A stretch of 64,000 nt of DNA from Acidobacteriota bacterium (GTDB taxonomy: Bacteria > Acidobacteriota > UBA6911 > RPQK01 > DATIPO01). Positions 18,050-27,710 of this stretch are shown piece by piece. Location: the NCBI GenBank assembly GCA_035471785.1, contig DATIPQ010000038.1, positions 1 through 64,000 of the forward strand, given 5' to 3'. The position numbers were made by a program, and so were the translations under genes. The notes beneath the pieces are model-generated. The model saw only the letters and a list, made by a program, of their open reading frames with translations, did not search any database and was not told the origin of the DNA. How positions within the stretch are numbered: the stretch's first letter is position 1; each line of letters opens with the position of its first letter.

Positions 18050-19141
18050 ATGATCGATTTACGACGCCTGCTCAAGGCGGCCATCGAGAACGAGGCTTCA
18101 GACATCCACATCAAGGCGGAGTCGGTTCCCCAGATGCGGATTCTGGGAGAGTTGCGCGCGGCTGAGCAGTTTCCCACCGTCACCAAGGAAGACACCCTGG
18201 ACCTGGCTCAGCATCTGCTCAACGCCCGCCAGCGCGAGGCCCTCACTCAGCGGGCCGAAATCGACCTTTCTTTCTCCATCGGGGGGGTCGGACGCTTCCG
18301 CCTGGCGGTCTTCCATCAGCGCGGCTCCATCTCGATGGTGATGCGGGTCATCTCAGACAGCGTGCCCGGAATGGAGGAGCTCAACCTTCCCCCGGTGCTG
18401 GCCGACATCGCCCTGGAGCGGCGCGGTATGGTGCTGGTGACGGGGACCACGGGAAGCGGAAAGTCCACCACCCTGGCCTCCATGATCCAGCACGTCAACA
18501 GGAACCGCTCCGCCCACATCATCACTATCGAAGACCCCATCGAATATTACTTCCGCGATCAGGAGGCGTTCATCTCCCAGCGCGAGGTCAAGCTGGATAC
18601 CGAGAACTTCGGCGCCGCCCTGCGCGGTGCGCTGCGCCAGGACCCCGACATCATCATGGTCGGTGAGATGCGCGACTACGAAACCGTCCAGACGGCCCTG
18701 CAGGCGGCCGAAACGGGCCACCTGGTGCTGAGCACCCTGCACACCACCGACACCATCGAAACCATCAACCGCATCATCGCCATCTTCCCCGCCCATCAGC
18801 AGCAGGACATCCGTTTTCGAATGGCCTCCAGCCTGCGCGCCATCATTTCCATGCGCCTGATCCGCTCCTCCATCTTCGACGGACGCGTCCCGGCAGTGGA
18901 GATTCTGCGCAATACCGAGTACGTGCGCAGCCTCATCGAAGATCCGCACAAGACCAAAGAGATCAAGCAGGCGCTGGAGACGGGCTATACCCAGTACGGA
19001 ATGCAGTCCTTCGACCGCTCCATTTTCGATCACTACACGGAAGGACGCATCAGCAAAGATGATGCCTTGGCCAACGCCTCCTCGCGCGAAGATCTGCAGT
19101 TGCGCATCCGCGGCATCGTCAGTTCTACTGAAGACCTGTGA
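18050..19141 (+). CDS. pilT: Type IV pilus retraction ATPase, PilT-like
   Basis: A 363-residue PilT/VirB11-type secretion ATPase that powers pilus retraction and twitching. The N-terminal PAS-like domain (ASDIHIKAESVP) is followed by Walker A TGTTGSGKST (131-140), the Asp box (ITIEDPIEY), Walker B IIMVGEMRD (201-209) and the His box HLVLSTLHT (224-232). The sequence could also fit the PilU branch, and no other pilus gene is in the window to decide. Its last 4 bases overlap the start of recX (GTGA), so the two are translationally coupled. Confidence 0.88.
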   Translation: MIDLRRLLKAAIENEASDIHIKAESVPQMRILGELRAAEQFPTVTKEDTLDLAQHLLNARQREALTQRAEIDLSFSIGGVGRFRLAVFHQRGSISMVMRVISDSVPGMEELNLPPVLADIALERRGMVLVTGTTGSGKSTTLASMIQHVNRNRSAHIITIEDPIEYYFRDQEAFISQREVKLDTENFGAALRGALRQDPDIIMVGEMRDYETVQTALQAAETGHLVLSTLHTTDTIETINRIIAIFPAHQQQDIRFRMASSLRAIISMRLIRSSIFDGRVPAVEILRNTEYVRSLIEDPHKTKEIKQALETGYTQYGMQSFDRSIFDHYTEGRISKDDALANASSREDLQLRIRGIVSSTEDL

Positions 19142-19620
19142 GCGAGTCCAAATCCGCCTACCTTCGAGCCGTGGCCATGCTGGCCAAGCGCGCTCACAGC
19201 AGCTTCGAGTTGCGGCGCAAGTTGAAGAGCCGCCATTCCCCGGATGAGATCGAGGAGGCCCTGAGCAAGCTGGTCCGCCAGGGATTCCTCGACGACGCCC
19301 AGTTCGCCCTTCAGCGGGCCCGCCTGTGCCGCCTCGACAAGGCCTGGGGCGACCGGCGCATCAAGCTCGATCTGCAAAGCCACAAGATCGGCGGTGCCGC
19401 TATCGCCAAGGCCCTGGCGGCGGCTGAGTCCGAGCAGGGCGAGAGCCAGGCCTTGCAGCGCATCGTCGACAACTGGTTGCGCCTGCGGGGCCGGCCTGAA
19501 ACCGCCCGCGAGTTGAAGAAGCTCTACGACCGCTGCCTGCGCATGGGCCACCGTCCGGCCCGGATACGGGCCTGCCTGGACCCCTATTTCAGCCGCCTGG
19601 AGTGGGATCCCGAGGCCTGA
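19138..19620 (+). CDS. recX: Regulatory protein RecX
   Basis: A 160-residue, highly helical, basic protein with the RecX pattern of three-helix repeats, including AYLRAVAMLAKRAHSSFELRRKL and LVRQGFLDDAQFA. RecX caps or disassembles RecA filaments and so tunes recombination and the SOS response. It begins with GTG at 19138, overlapping the pilT stop by 4 bases. Being coupled to pilT rather than to recA is unusual, but alaS directly downstream matches the frequent recX-alaS order of other bacteria. Confidence 0.8.
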   Translation: MSESKSAYLRAVAMLAKRAHSSFELRRKLKSRHSPDEIEEALSKLVRQGFLDDAQFALQRARLCRLDKAWGDRRIKLDLQSHKIGGAAIAKALAAAESEQGESQALQRIVDNWLRLRGRPETARELKKLYDRCLRMGHRPARIRACLDPYFSRLEWDPEA

Positions 19621-19649
19621 GGCCCTCCACGCCGAATCCATCTTGCCTG

Positions 19650-19655
19650 TATTAT
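19650..19655 (+). promoter_or_regulatory. -10-like box before alaS
   Basis: TATTAT at 19650-19655 ends 13 nt before the ATG at 19669, the same spacing as at RNase J. It overlaps an earlier ATG (19654), which argues for the later start. Confidence 0.35.
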
Positions 19656-19668
19656 GATGAGCGACGCC

Positions 19669-22299
19669 ATGAAGACAGCATCCGAGATTCGCGAAACGTT
19701 CCTCAGCTATTTCGAAGAACGGGGCCACAAGCGCGTGCGGTCCAGTTCCCTGGTTCCCCGCAACGACCCCACCTTGCTGTTTACCAACGCCGGAATGAAC
19801 CAGTTCAAGGACGTTTTCCTGGGACTGGAGAAGCGGGAGTACAATCGCGCTGCCACCAGCCAGAAGTGCATGCGGGTGAGCGGCAAGCACAACGACCTGG
19901 AAAACGTGGGACGCACCGCCCGCCACCACACCTTCTTCGAGATGCTGGGCAATTTTTCCTTCGGCGACTACTTCAAGAAGGGCGCCATCGAATATGGATG
20001 GGAACTGTGTACCGAGGTCTACGGGCTGAACAAGGACCAGTTAGTGGCCACCGTCTACCGCGAGGACGACGAGGCTTACGATCTGTGGCGCAAGCACATC
20101 GGACTGCCCCAGGAGAGGGTCTTCCGGTTGGGTGAAGCCGATAACTTCTGGGCCATGGGCGACACCGGACCTTGCGGTCCCTGCTCGGAGATCCACTTCG
20201 ACCTCACCGGCCACGGGGGTGGCAACCCTGAGACCAATCCGGAACGCTATTTCGAGGTCTGGAACCTGGTCTTCATGCAATACGACCGCGACGGTTCGGG
20301 AGCGATGACTCCCCTGCCCTCGCCTTCCATCGATACCGGAATGGGGCTGGAGCGCCTGGCCAGCCTGCTGCAGGGCGTCGACAGCAACTGGGAAACCGAT
20401 CTCTTCAAGCCGCTGATCGATGAAGCCTGCCGCATCATCGGAGTCCGCTACGGCGAGGACCAAGACACCGACGTCAGCCTGCGGATCCTGGCCGACCACT
20501 CCCGCGCCTGCGCTTTCCTCATCAGCGACGGCGTGATCCCGGGCAACGAGGGGCGCGGCTACGTCATGCGCAAGATCGTGCGGCGCGCCATCCGCCACGC
20601 CAAAATGCTGGGGCGCACCGAGCCGATTCTCTACACCCTCACGGCCCTGGTGGCCAAGATCATGCAGGACGCCTATCCCGAACTGCAGCAAGGACGCGAC
20701 TACGCCGCCAAGATCGTGCGCAACGAAGAGGAAAAGTTCTCGGCCACCCTCGATCACGGCTTGACCCGGCTCGACGAGATCATCGATTCGGTGGAAAAGA
20801 GGAAGAGCGACACCATCCCCGGCGATGAACTCTTCCGTCTCTACGACACCTACGGCTTCCCTCTCGACCTGGCCCGCGAAGTCGCTCAGGACAGGGATCT
20901 GAAGATCGATGAGCAGGGATTCGATTCCTGTATGGAGGAGCAACGCCGGCGGGCCCGCGCCAGTTGGAAGGGGGGAGAAGGCAAGAAGGCCGCCCCCAAG
21001 TATCAGGAAATGGCCGAGCGGGGCTTGCCCACCGAATTCACCGGCTACACCGACACCGAGGACGTCGAGGGGACGATCCTCTCTCTCCTCAGAGGAGACG
21101 AGGAAGTCGAAGTCCTGAAAGAAGGAGACGAGGGCCATGTGGTGCTGGACCGGAGCCCCTTCTACGCCGAGGCCGGCGGACAGGTGGGAGACAAGGGACG
21201 CATCGCCACCGACGGCGCCCAGGCTTCCGTCCTGGACGTGCAAAGTCCCGTGACCGGCCTGCGTCTGCACCGCGTCCAGGTTCAGCACGGCAAGCTCAGC
21301 AAAGGTGAGACGGTGCGTTCTTACGTGAGCCGCGAGCTGCGCTGGGACACGCAGCGAAATCACACCGCCACCCATCTGCTTCACGCCGCCCTGCGCGAAG
21401 TCCTGGGACCCCACGTCAAGCAATCCGGCTCGCTGGTGGCTCCGCAACGCCTGCGCTTCGACTTCTCCCACTACAAGGCGGTGACGGCTCTGGAACTGCG
21501 CGAGATCGAAGAAATGGTCAACCGCAAGATCCGCGAAAACATCGCGGTGGAGACCGAACTGCTCGGCCTCGACGAGGCCCTTAAGAAGGGCGCCATGGCC
21601 CTTTTCGGCGAAAAGTACGGCGAGCAGGTCAGGGTGGTCGATATTGCCGATTTTTCGCTGGAACTGTGCGGCGGGACCCATGTCCAGCGCACCGGCGATA
21701 TCGGGCTCTTTCACATCGTCAGCGAGTCCTCCATTTCGGCCGGGACGCGCCGGGTTGAAGCGCTGACGGGGGAGGCGGCCCTGAACCGCGTCCTCGACAG
21801 CGAGAGCCTTCTGGAGGAGGTTTCGGGAGACCTGCATGTCCGCCGCGATGAGGTGACCGAGGCCGTTGAGCGCCTCTCCCGCGAACTCAAGGAGGCTCAG
21901 AAAAAGGTTGAGGAGCTGCAGCTTAAAGTAGCGCAGACACAGAGCGGAGACGCTTTGCGGGAAGCCCGTGAAATCAAAGGCATCAAGGTCTTGGCCCGCC
22001 AGGTCGAGCAACTCGACCGCAATGCCCTGCGCCAGTTGGCCGACCGTCTGCGCAACCAGCTCAAGAGCGGAGTGGTGTTGCTGGGCACGTCGGAAAACGG
22101 CAAAGCGGCGCTGGTGGCCATGGTCAGCGACGACCTCACCGACCGCATCCGCGCCGGCGACCTCATCCGCGAGGTAGCGCCGCTGGTAGGCGGCGGCGGC
22201 GGCGGACGTCCCCAGATGGCCGAAGCCGGCGGCAAAGACCCTTCCGGCCTCCCCAAAGCCCTGCAGCGAGCCTACGACTTCGTCTCTGAAAAGGCCTGA
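19669..22299 (+). CDS. alaS: Alanine--tRNA ligase
   Basis: An 876-residue class II aminoacyl-tRNA synthetase of full length. The class II motifs lie in the N-terminal third (RHHTFFEMLGNFSFGDYFK; DTGMGLERLA). The editing domain has the zinc/hydrolysis motifs HTATHLLHA (about residue 565) and CGGTH (about 667). A C-terminal coiled coil and a DHHA1-like domain with the GGGGGGRP segment end the protein. The start at 19669 (MKTASEIRETFLSYF) is chosen over 19654 because it matches the family N-terminus and fits the -10-like box. Confidence 0.96.
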   Translation: MKTASEIRETFLSYFEERGHKRVRSSSLVPRNDPTLLFTNAGMNQFKDVFLGLEKREYNRAATSQKCMRVSGKHNDLENVGRTARHHTFFEMLGNFSFGDYFKKGAIEYGWELCTEVYGLNKDQLVATVYREDDEAYDLWRKHIGLPQERVFRLGEADNFWAMGDTGPCGPCSEIHFDLTGHGGGNPETNPERYFEVWNLVFMQYDRDGSGAMTPLPSPSIDTGMGLERLASLLQGVDSNWETDLFKPLIDEACRIIGVRYGEDQDTDVSLRILADHSRACAFLISDGVIPGNEGRGYVMRKIVRRAIRHAKMLGRTEPILYTLTALVAKIMQDAYPELQQGRDYAAKIVRNEEEKFSATLDHGLTRLDEIIDSVEKRKSDTIPGDELFRLYDTYGFPLDLAREVAQDRDLKIDEQGFDSCMEEQRRRARASWKGGEGKKAAPKYQEMAERGLPTEFTGYTDTEDVEGTILSLLRGDEEVEVLKEGDEGHVVLDRSPFYAEAGGQVGDKGRIATDGAQASVLDVQSPVTGLRLHRVQVQHGKLSKGETVRSYVSRELRWDTQRNHTATHLLHAALREVLGPHVKQSGSLVAPQRLRFDFSHYKAVTALELREIEEMVNRKIRENIAVETELLGLDEALKKGAMALFGEKYGEQVRVVDIADFSLELCGGTHVQRTGDIGLFHIVSESSISAGTRRVEALTGEAALNRVLDSESLLEEVSGDLHVRRDEVTEAVERLSRELKEAQKKVEELQLKVAQTQSGDALREAREIKGIKVLARQVEQLDRNALRQLADRLRNQLKSGVVLLGTSENGKAALVAMVSDDLTDRIRAGDLIREVAPLVGGGGGGRPQMAEAGGKDPSGLPKALQRAYDFVSEKA

Positions 22300-22404
22300 G
22301 TGAGCGAATTGAGGCTCCGATGGCGGAGAAATTCTGCCATACTTGGCGATGTGTGCGGAAGATCACTCGTCTTTCTGCGCGCTTGGGACATCTTGAAAGG
22401 ACGT

Positions 22405-23172
22405 ATGGCTAGGCTTGCGCTGTTTTTATGTCTGGCGGGACTGATGGGGGGAGACTTGTGGGCCCAGCAGGTCTATACCTATACCCGCCAGGACGGCACG
22501 CGCGTCTACAGCAATCTGGGCGGCGAACGTCATAAGGGCGCCGTCCCCTACCGCGGCCATGTCGGCGCCACGCGGCGCGGCAGCCAGACGGCGGCGGCTC
22601 CGGTTTCACCCCGCCTGGAGCGCCTGCCCGGTTCCGACGCCTACGACGACCTGATCGGCGAGATCTCCGGTCGCTATGGCGAAGACGAGAACCTGGTCAA
22701 GGCTATCATCGCCGTCGAAAGCGCCTTTCAACCCGACGTCATCTCCAACAAGAACTGCCGCGGACTGATGCAGTTGCATCCCGACACGGCGCGCCAGATG
22801 GGTGTGCGCGACGTCTTCGATCCAGCCCAGAACATCGAGGGCGGCGTCAAGTACCTGCGATACCTGCGCAAGAACTTCGATGACCTCGACCTGATTCTGG
22901 CCGCCTACAACGCGGGCGACGGCGCGGTTCGCAAGTATGGAGGCATTCCGCCCTACAAAGAAACCGAACGCTACATCGAGAAGGTCATGGCCCTCTACCA
23001 GCCGGCTCTTGAAGATCACCGCTCGGTGCGCCGCAACACCATCTACCGCGTCGTCATGCCCGACGGCAGCATCCTCCTCACCAACACCCCCAGCCAGGAA
23101 GTCTCCCGCCAAGCCGCCACCCGCCCCCGCTCCCGCGTAGTCGACGTCGACCTCACCGGAGGCACCCGGTAG
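22405..23172 (+). CDS. Lytic transglycosylase (SLT domain)
   Basis: A 255-residue exported lytic transglycosylase that cleaves the glycan strands of peptidoglycan. The signal peptide is followed by a short DUF4124-like stretch (VYTYTRQDGTRVYSNLGG). The SLT domain has the catalytic glutamate in AVESAF (about residue 105), then NCRGLMQLHPDTARQMG and the AAYNAGDGAVRKYGGIPPY motif. The start at 22405 begins at the signal peptide and has a GAAAGGA site nearby. A peptidoglycan amidase follows, giving a small cell-wall remodelling cluster. Confidence 0.88.
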   Translation: MARLALFLCLAGLMGGDLWAQQVYTYTRQDGTRVYSNLGGERHKGAVPYRGHVGATRRGSQTAAAPVSPRLERLPGSDAYDDLIGEISGRYGEDENLVKAIIAVESAFQPDVISNKNCRGLMQLHPDTARQMGVRDVFDPAQNIEGGVKYLRYLRKNFDDLDLILAAYNAGDGAVRKYGGIPPYKETERYIEKVMALYQPALEDHRSVRRNTIYRVVMPDGSILLTNTPSQEVSRQAATRPRSRVVDVDLTGGTR

Positions 23173-23304
23173 CGACCTCCGGTCGAAGCCCCAAGATCCA
23201 ATCCCCCACTCACAAGGCCAAGAGACCCATTCCCATTGAGAGCTGGCCACCTGGAAATTGGAAATCCGAGCCCCGGCGGGCTCGTTTCAGGGGTCGGAGT
23301 TAGA

Positions 23305-25023
23305 ATGATGAGTGTCGTGAACGGGAGGATTGTGCGTTATAAGAAGCTAATAGCCCTGCTTCTCCTGGCGGGTTCGGTGCCGCTGGGCTTGGCTGCCTGG
23401 GGACACGACCGGGAGGGGGCGCGGAAGGCGTTTGGGAAGGCCAACCAATACCTGCGGACGCTGTATGCGCGGGACTTGCACCAGCGGGAAGAGGCGCAGT
23501 ACGTCAGGGCTATCGAACTCTTTTATAGGGTGATCGACCTTGACCCCACTTACGGGGCCAGTGACGACGCCGTTCATCACATCGCCCGGCTTTACGACGA
23601 GAAGGCCCAGCGTTTCGGCGCCCTGGGGGACGTTGACAAGGCCATACACTACTATGAGTTCCTGGCCAGCGAGTATCCGCTGACGCAGCACAAGGAAGGC
23701 GCCTTGAAACGCGCCGCCTTTCTGAAATCAGAGCGGGAGGCCTTTGGCGGCCAGCCGGCCAGGAGCGCCGAAAGGGCGGCAAGCGCGGCACCGCGGGCTT
23801 CACCGAGCCCCCAGGCGGAAGAATCCGTCACCTTGAAGAGAATCCGCTACTGGTCAGGCCCGGAGTACACCCGCGTGGTGTTCGATCTCGACGGCGAAGC
23901 CGACTTTGAACAGCAGGTGCTGCAGAACCCATACCGCGTTTACTTCGATCTGCAAAACGCCCGCATGCGCAGCGGACTACCCGACTCATACGACGTCAGC
24001 GACGTCTTCATCGAGAGCGTGCGGGTGGGCCAGAACCGTCCCGGCGTGGTACGGGTGGTGCTGGACTTCGATCAGCCGGGCGAAACCTCGGTCTTCCGGC
24101 TGCATGACCCCTTCCGCATCGTGGTCGATACCAAGGCCAGCGACGGCGAGGAAAAAGGCGCCGATTCGGCCCAGGGCAAGTCGGTCAAGACGGCTTCGGC
24201 CGAGATCGCCCTGGACGAAGGAACGGCCACTACGCGCAGCACCCGCGAGGTGACGGCCGCTGCCAAGCCCAACATGCACGGAGACTACACGCTGACCCGC
24301 ACGCTGGGTCTCAAGGTGGGGCGCATCGTCCTCGACCCCGGCCATGGCGGCCACGACACGGGCGCCATCGGGCCCGGCGGACTGGAAGAAAAAGAAGTGG
24401 TATTGGACGTGGCCAAGCGCCTCGACGAGATGCTGCGCGAACGGCTGGGCACCGAGGTCATCCTGACACGTAAAGAGGACGTCTTCATCCCCCTGGAAGA
24501 GCGAACGGCCATCGCCAACCAGAAGGGGGCCGACCTTTTCATCTCCATCCACGCCAATTCCAGTCCCAACCGCAAGGCCCTGGGGCTGGAGACCTTCTAC
24601 CTGAGCCTGGCCACCACGGCTGACGAGAGGGCAGTAGCCAGCCGGGAAAACGCAGGCTCGCAGCGCACCATCCGCGAACTGGAGGGCCTGCTGCGCCAGA
24701 TCACCAAGGGCGACTATAATGAGGAGTCGCGCGATCTGGCCCACGTGGTTCAGTCGCACCTGTTCGAGCACTTGCAGGAGCACGACACCAAGTCCCCCAA
24801 CCGGGGCGTCAAGCGGGCGCCGTTCATCGTACTTGTGGGCTCCAATATGCCGGCCATCCTTACGGAGATCGGCTTCGTGAGCAACCCGGCGGAAGAAAAG
24901 CGGTTGAACCGCTCCGAGGACCGTCAGCGGATCGCCGAGGGGCTCTACAAGGGCATCGAGCAGTACTTCGTTTCGCTGGGAGCCGCGGCGGCACCCGCCA
25001 CCTCGGCGGAAAGCCGCCAGTAG
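23305..25023 (+). CDS. N-acetylmuramoyl-L-alanine amidase with AMIN domain
   Basis: A 572-residue exported amidase. The order is signal peptide, a helical repeat region of YbgF/TPR type (about 35-130), an AMIN domain (about 175-280, YWSGPEYTRVVFDLDGEADF) that targets peptidoglycan or the septum, and a C-terminal Amidase_3 domain with the zinc ligands in DPGHGGHDTGAIG (about 343) and SIHANSS, and a catalytic Glu in ILTEIGFVSN. It cuts the bond between muramic acid and the stem peptide, as AmiC does during daughter-cell separation. The start is uncertain: GTG at 23332 gives a cleaner signal peptide, and a TAGAAT box at 23301-23306 overlaps the ATG used here. Confidence 0.88.
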   Translation: MMSVVNGRIVRYKKLIALLLLAGSVPLGLAAWGHDREGARKAFGKANQYLRTLYARDLHQREEAQYVRAIELFYRVIDLDPTYGASDDAVHHIARLYDEKAQRFGALGDVDKAIHYYEFLASEYPLTQHKEGALKRAAFLKSEREAFGGQPARSAERAASAAPRASPSPQAEESVTLKRIRYWSGPEYTRVVFDLDGEADFEQQVLQNPYRVYFDLQNARMRSGLPDSYDVSDVFIESVRVGQNRPGVVRVVLDFDQPGETSVFRLHDPFRIVVDTKASDGEEKGADSAQGKSVKTASAEIALDEGTATTRSTREVTAAAKPNMHGDYTLTRTLGLKVGRIVLDPGHGGHDTGAIGPGGLEEKEVVLDVAKRLDEMLRERLGTEVILTRKEDVFIPLEERTAIANQKGADLFISIHANSSPNRKALGLETFYLSLATTADERAVASRENAGSQRTIRELEGLLRQITKGDYNEESRDLAHVVQSHLFEHLQEHDTKSPNRGVKRAPFIVLVGSNMPAILTEIGFVSNPAEEKRLNRSEDRQRIAEGLYKGIEQYFVSLGAAAAPATSAESRQ

Positions 25024-25067
25024 GCAGGAAAGGTCAGGGCACATCCGCTGCAGGACGAATTCAGGGT

Positions 25068-26177
25068 ATGAAACTTTTCCCTCTTGGCGGGATCAAACCT
25101 CTCATCAGGATGACCTACGATTGGAAGCACCTCCCGGGCGCCGCCGCATTGCTTGTGCTGGTCGGCGCCCTTCCCTCGGCTCTTGCTTTCCCACAGGATG
25201 CCCTACTGGAAGGTCTTGATGGCTACCGGGTTGAGAGGCTGACGTCCGCAGCCGTGCTGGAGGGGGTTCCCCAGACGGTGCTGGACGAATATACCGTGCG
25301 CGATTCTTCGGATTGGCTGCTCAATCCCTCCGACGGGGGCGCCGAGATTGAAGTCAAGCTCTTTCGAATGCTGGATGCGCCCGGAGCTTTCGGGCTTCTC
25401 AGCTACTATCAGAAGGTCAGCGGCGGTCCTCAAGACAGGCTTCCCGATCTCTCCGTGCGCCACGCCTTCGGCGGACGTTCGCTGGCCCTCGCCATGGGGA
25501 GCGTCTTCGCCCTCCTGCGCGTCCCCGCCGACGAACTCTCTCCCCGCGAGCAGTTGGCGCCCGCGGCCCGCGCACTGTCGCAAGCCCTGAAAGAGAAATC
25601 GGTCGATCCGGTGACCGTCATCAACCTGCCCCGTCAAGACCTGATCGCCGGCTCGGTCAGCTTCTACCTGGGAGCAGCCGGATTGGACTCCGACCCCTTC
25701 TTCCCGGACCCCCTGATTCCAGTTCTGGGACTGCAGGAGGGGGTGGAGGTGACGACCGCCCGCTATAAAGACGGCGGCCTCGTACTGGTCGGGTATCCCA
25801 CTCCCAGCCTGGCCAGAGCGGCCGAGTCGCGTTTGCTGGACTCGGCTCTGACGGCAGGCTTGAGCCTGAAGCGCTCGGGCATTCTGGTGGGACTGGCTTC
25901 GGGATCTAATGCCGAAGGCATTCTCGATCAGGTCAGCTACGATCCGCTGGTGCGCTGGGTGGAAGAGAAGGAACCCGCTCCGCCCATTACCTTCGAAAGC
26001 GAGATGAAGCTGGTGACGGGCATTTTCGCCAACTGGGTGCTCTTCACCATAGTCTTCATCCTGGTTGCCTCAGCCCTGGGAGGAGTGATCGGCGCCTCGA
26101 GGTACTTCTACAACCGCGCTCATCCCGAGAGGTTCGAAAAGGGCGGAATGATCCGCCTCGACCTGATCGAGCGCTGA
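25068..26177 (+). CDS. Exported or membrane-bound protein of unknown function (DUF6599-like)
   Basis: A 369-residue protein with an N-terminal signal or anchor (about residues 20-42), a long periplasmic domain (LEGLDGYRVERLTSAAVL and onward) and one C-terminal TM helix (about 320-345) followed by a short basic tail. The domain resembles an uncharacterised family common in Acidobacteria (DUF6599); that comparison is from memory and no function is known. It follows the amidase on the same strand after 44 bp, so a role at the envelope is plausible. Start alternatives exist at 25110. Confidence 0.6.
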   Translation: MKLFPLGGIKPLIRMTYDWKHLPGAAALLVLVGALPSALAFPQDALLEGLDGYRVERLTSAAVLEGVPQTVLDEYTVRDSSDWLLNPSDGGAEIEVKLFRMLDAPGAFGLLSYYQKVSGGPQDRLPDLSVRHAFGGRSLALAMGSVFALLRVPADELSPREQLAPAARALSQALKEKSVDPVTVINLPRQDLIAGSVSFYLGAAGLDSDPFFPDPLIPVLGLQEGVEVTTARYKDGGLVLVGYPTPSLARAAESRLLDSALTAGLSLKRSGILVGLASGSNAEGILDQVSYDPLVRWVEEKEPAPPITFESEMKLVTGIFANWVLFTIVFILVASALGGVIGASRYFYNRAHPERFEKGGMIRLDLIER

Positions 26178-26200
26178 ACCGGACCTCCACACTGGAGAGA

Positions 26201-26226
26201 ATCGCCGCAAGGATGCGCCTCCCACC
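26201..26226 (+). repeat. 26-bp dispersed repeat, copy 2
   Basis: Identical in all 26 bases to copy 1 (2540-2565). With copy 3 on the opposite strand it forms a perfect inverted repeat separated by 103 bp, between two convergent genes. Confidence 0.85.
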
Positions 26227-26329
26227 TTCCCGGGGCCAGCCAGCTCCAAAGGTAGGTGGGAGGAGTCTGGGGAGGGCTTCCCAAGTCCAGAGAGCAACCC
26301 GCCTCTAAGGAGCGACGGGAGACATGCCT

Positions 26330-26355
26330 GGTGGGAGGCGCATCCTTGCGGCGAT
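26330..26355 (-). repeat. 26-bp dispersed repeat, copy 3 (inverted)
   Basis: The exact reverse complement of copy 2. The pair could form a 26-bp stem in RNA from either strand and might act as a two-way transcription barrier between the DUF6599-like gene and the glycerate kinase gene. Confidence 0.85.
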
Positions 26356-26393
26356 CCTGACGATGGACCAGGACGCCGCCATGCCCGATCCGG

Positions 26394-27707
26394 CTAGCCG
26401 CTGGGAATAAGAACAGCCCGCACATCCATGACGTTGGTATGTGTCGGGCCGGTTTTGAGGAGCTGTCCCAGAGGCTCGAAGAAGTGGTAGGAATCGTTGC
26501 GGCGCAAGAAGTCCCGGCATTCCAGTCCCAGGCCGGCGGCCCGCTGGCAGGTGGACGGCAGACTCCAGGCTCCGGCCGCGTCGGTAGGACCGTCTCCGCC
26601 GTCCGTCCCCAGCGAGACGAAGAGCACCTCGCGTTCGAATTGGCGGCTGTAGCGGGCGCACCACAAGGCGAATTCCTGGTTGCGTCCCCCTTTGCCCTCG
26701 CCGCTGACTCGTACCGTGGTCTCTCCTCCGCTGAGCAGGCAGCAAGGAGCCGGAAGGGGCAGTCCGGCCTGCAAGACCTCGCGGGCCATGGAGGCGTGAA
26801 AGCGGGCTGCCTCGGCGGTGTCGCCTTCCAGGGTGGAGGAAAGCACCAGAGGACGGAAGCCCTGAGCCCGGGCCACGTCGGCCGCAGCCAGCAGCGCCCT
26901 GCGGTTGTCGGCGATGATCCGGGTGCGGACGCGCTTGAAGCGGGGATCTCCAGGCTTGGGCGTCTCGCCACGCCCGCCCTGGGCCCCGGCCTTCAGCACC
27001 TCCATCACCGAAGCGGGCATGCGCGCTTCAACCTCATGCTCCTCCAGGATGCGCAGACAGTCCTGGAAGCTGGTCGGATCGGCCGCCGCAGGCCCCGAGG
27101 CGATGGAAGAGGGATCGTCTCCCACCACGTCGGAAACCAGCAGGGCCAGGACCCGGCATCCTGCGCAGTGATCGAGCAGCCGTCCGCCCTTGAGGCGGCT
27201 CAGGTGCTTGCGCAAGGCGTTGAGCTCGTGAATGTCGGCGCCCTGCGCCATCAGCAAGTCGATGGCCCTGGCCTTGTCTTGCAGCGAAACGCCTTCCACG
27301 GGCGCCGGAAGCAAAGCCGATCCGCCGCCCGACAACAGCAGAAGCAAGAGATCCTGGGGACCGAGGTGGTCACCCAGGAAGGCGATGACTTGCTCAGAGG
27401 CTTCCAGCCCGGCTTGATCGGGCTGGGGATGGCCGGCTTCCATCAGGCGGACCCGCTCGAGTCCGGGCAGTCCGTGGCCGTGCTTGGTGACAGCCAGTCC
27501 CGCCTCAAGCCTGTCTCCCAGATAGCCTTCGGCGGCCAGAGACATGGCCGCGGCGGCTTTCCCCACGGCCAGCAGGTAGACGCTTCCCTTGGTGCTCTCC
27601 AGGACATCGGACTCGCCTTGCAGTCCGCGCCCTACGGCATCTCCCGAATCGACGGCCTTAAGAGCCGCCTCCTGCATGGGACGCCAGATGTTCAGCAGTT
27701 CCGACAA
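26394..27707 (-). CDS. Glycerate 2-kinase (DUF4147/MOFRL family)
   Basis: A 437-residue protein of the glycerate-2-kinase family, which phosphorylates D-glycerate in serine and glyoxylate metabolism. The N-terminal DUF4147 domain has AVGKAAAAMSLAAEG and LLLLSGGGSALLPAP, and the C-terminal MOFRL domain has GGETTVRVSGEGKGGRNQEF and SLGTDGGDGPTDAAGA. It is the last gene of an apparent larE-ggt-kinase operon; only 3 bp separate it from the ggt gene. Nothing links the three functions biochemically beyond their arrangement. Confidence 0.87.
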   Translation of the reverse strand: MSELLNIWRPMQEAALKAVDSGDAVGRGLQGESDVLESTKGSVYLLAVGKAAAAMSLAAEGYLGDRLEAGLAVTKHGHGLPGLERVRLMEAGHPQPDQAGLEASEQVIAFLGDHLGPQDLLLLLLSGGGSALLPAPVEGVSLQDKARAIDLLMAQGADIHELNALRKHLSRLKGGRLLDHCAGCRVLALLVSDVVGDDPSSIASGPAAADPTSFQDCLRILEEHEVEARMPASVMEVLKAGAQGGRGETPKPGDPRFKRVRTRIIADNRRALLAAADVARAQGFRPLVLSSTLEGDTAEAARFHASMAREVLQAGLPLPAPCCLLSGGETTVRVSGEGKGGRNQEFALWCARYSRQFEREVLFVSLGTDGGDGPTDAAGAWSLPSTCQRAAGLGLECRDFLRRNDSYHFFEPLGQLLKTGPTHTNVMDVRAVLIPSG

Positions 27708-27710
27708 GTG

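Noticed and set aside
20041-22011. A 656-codon minus-strand open frame antisense to alaS
   Set aside because: It is the shadow of a full-length, motif-complete alanyl-tRNA synthetase gene.
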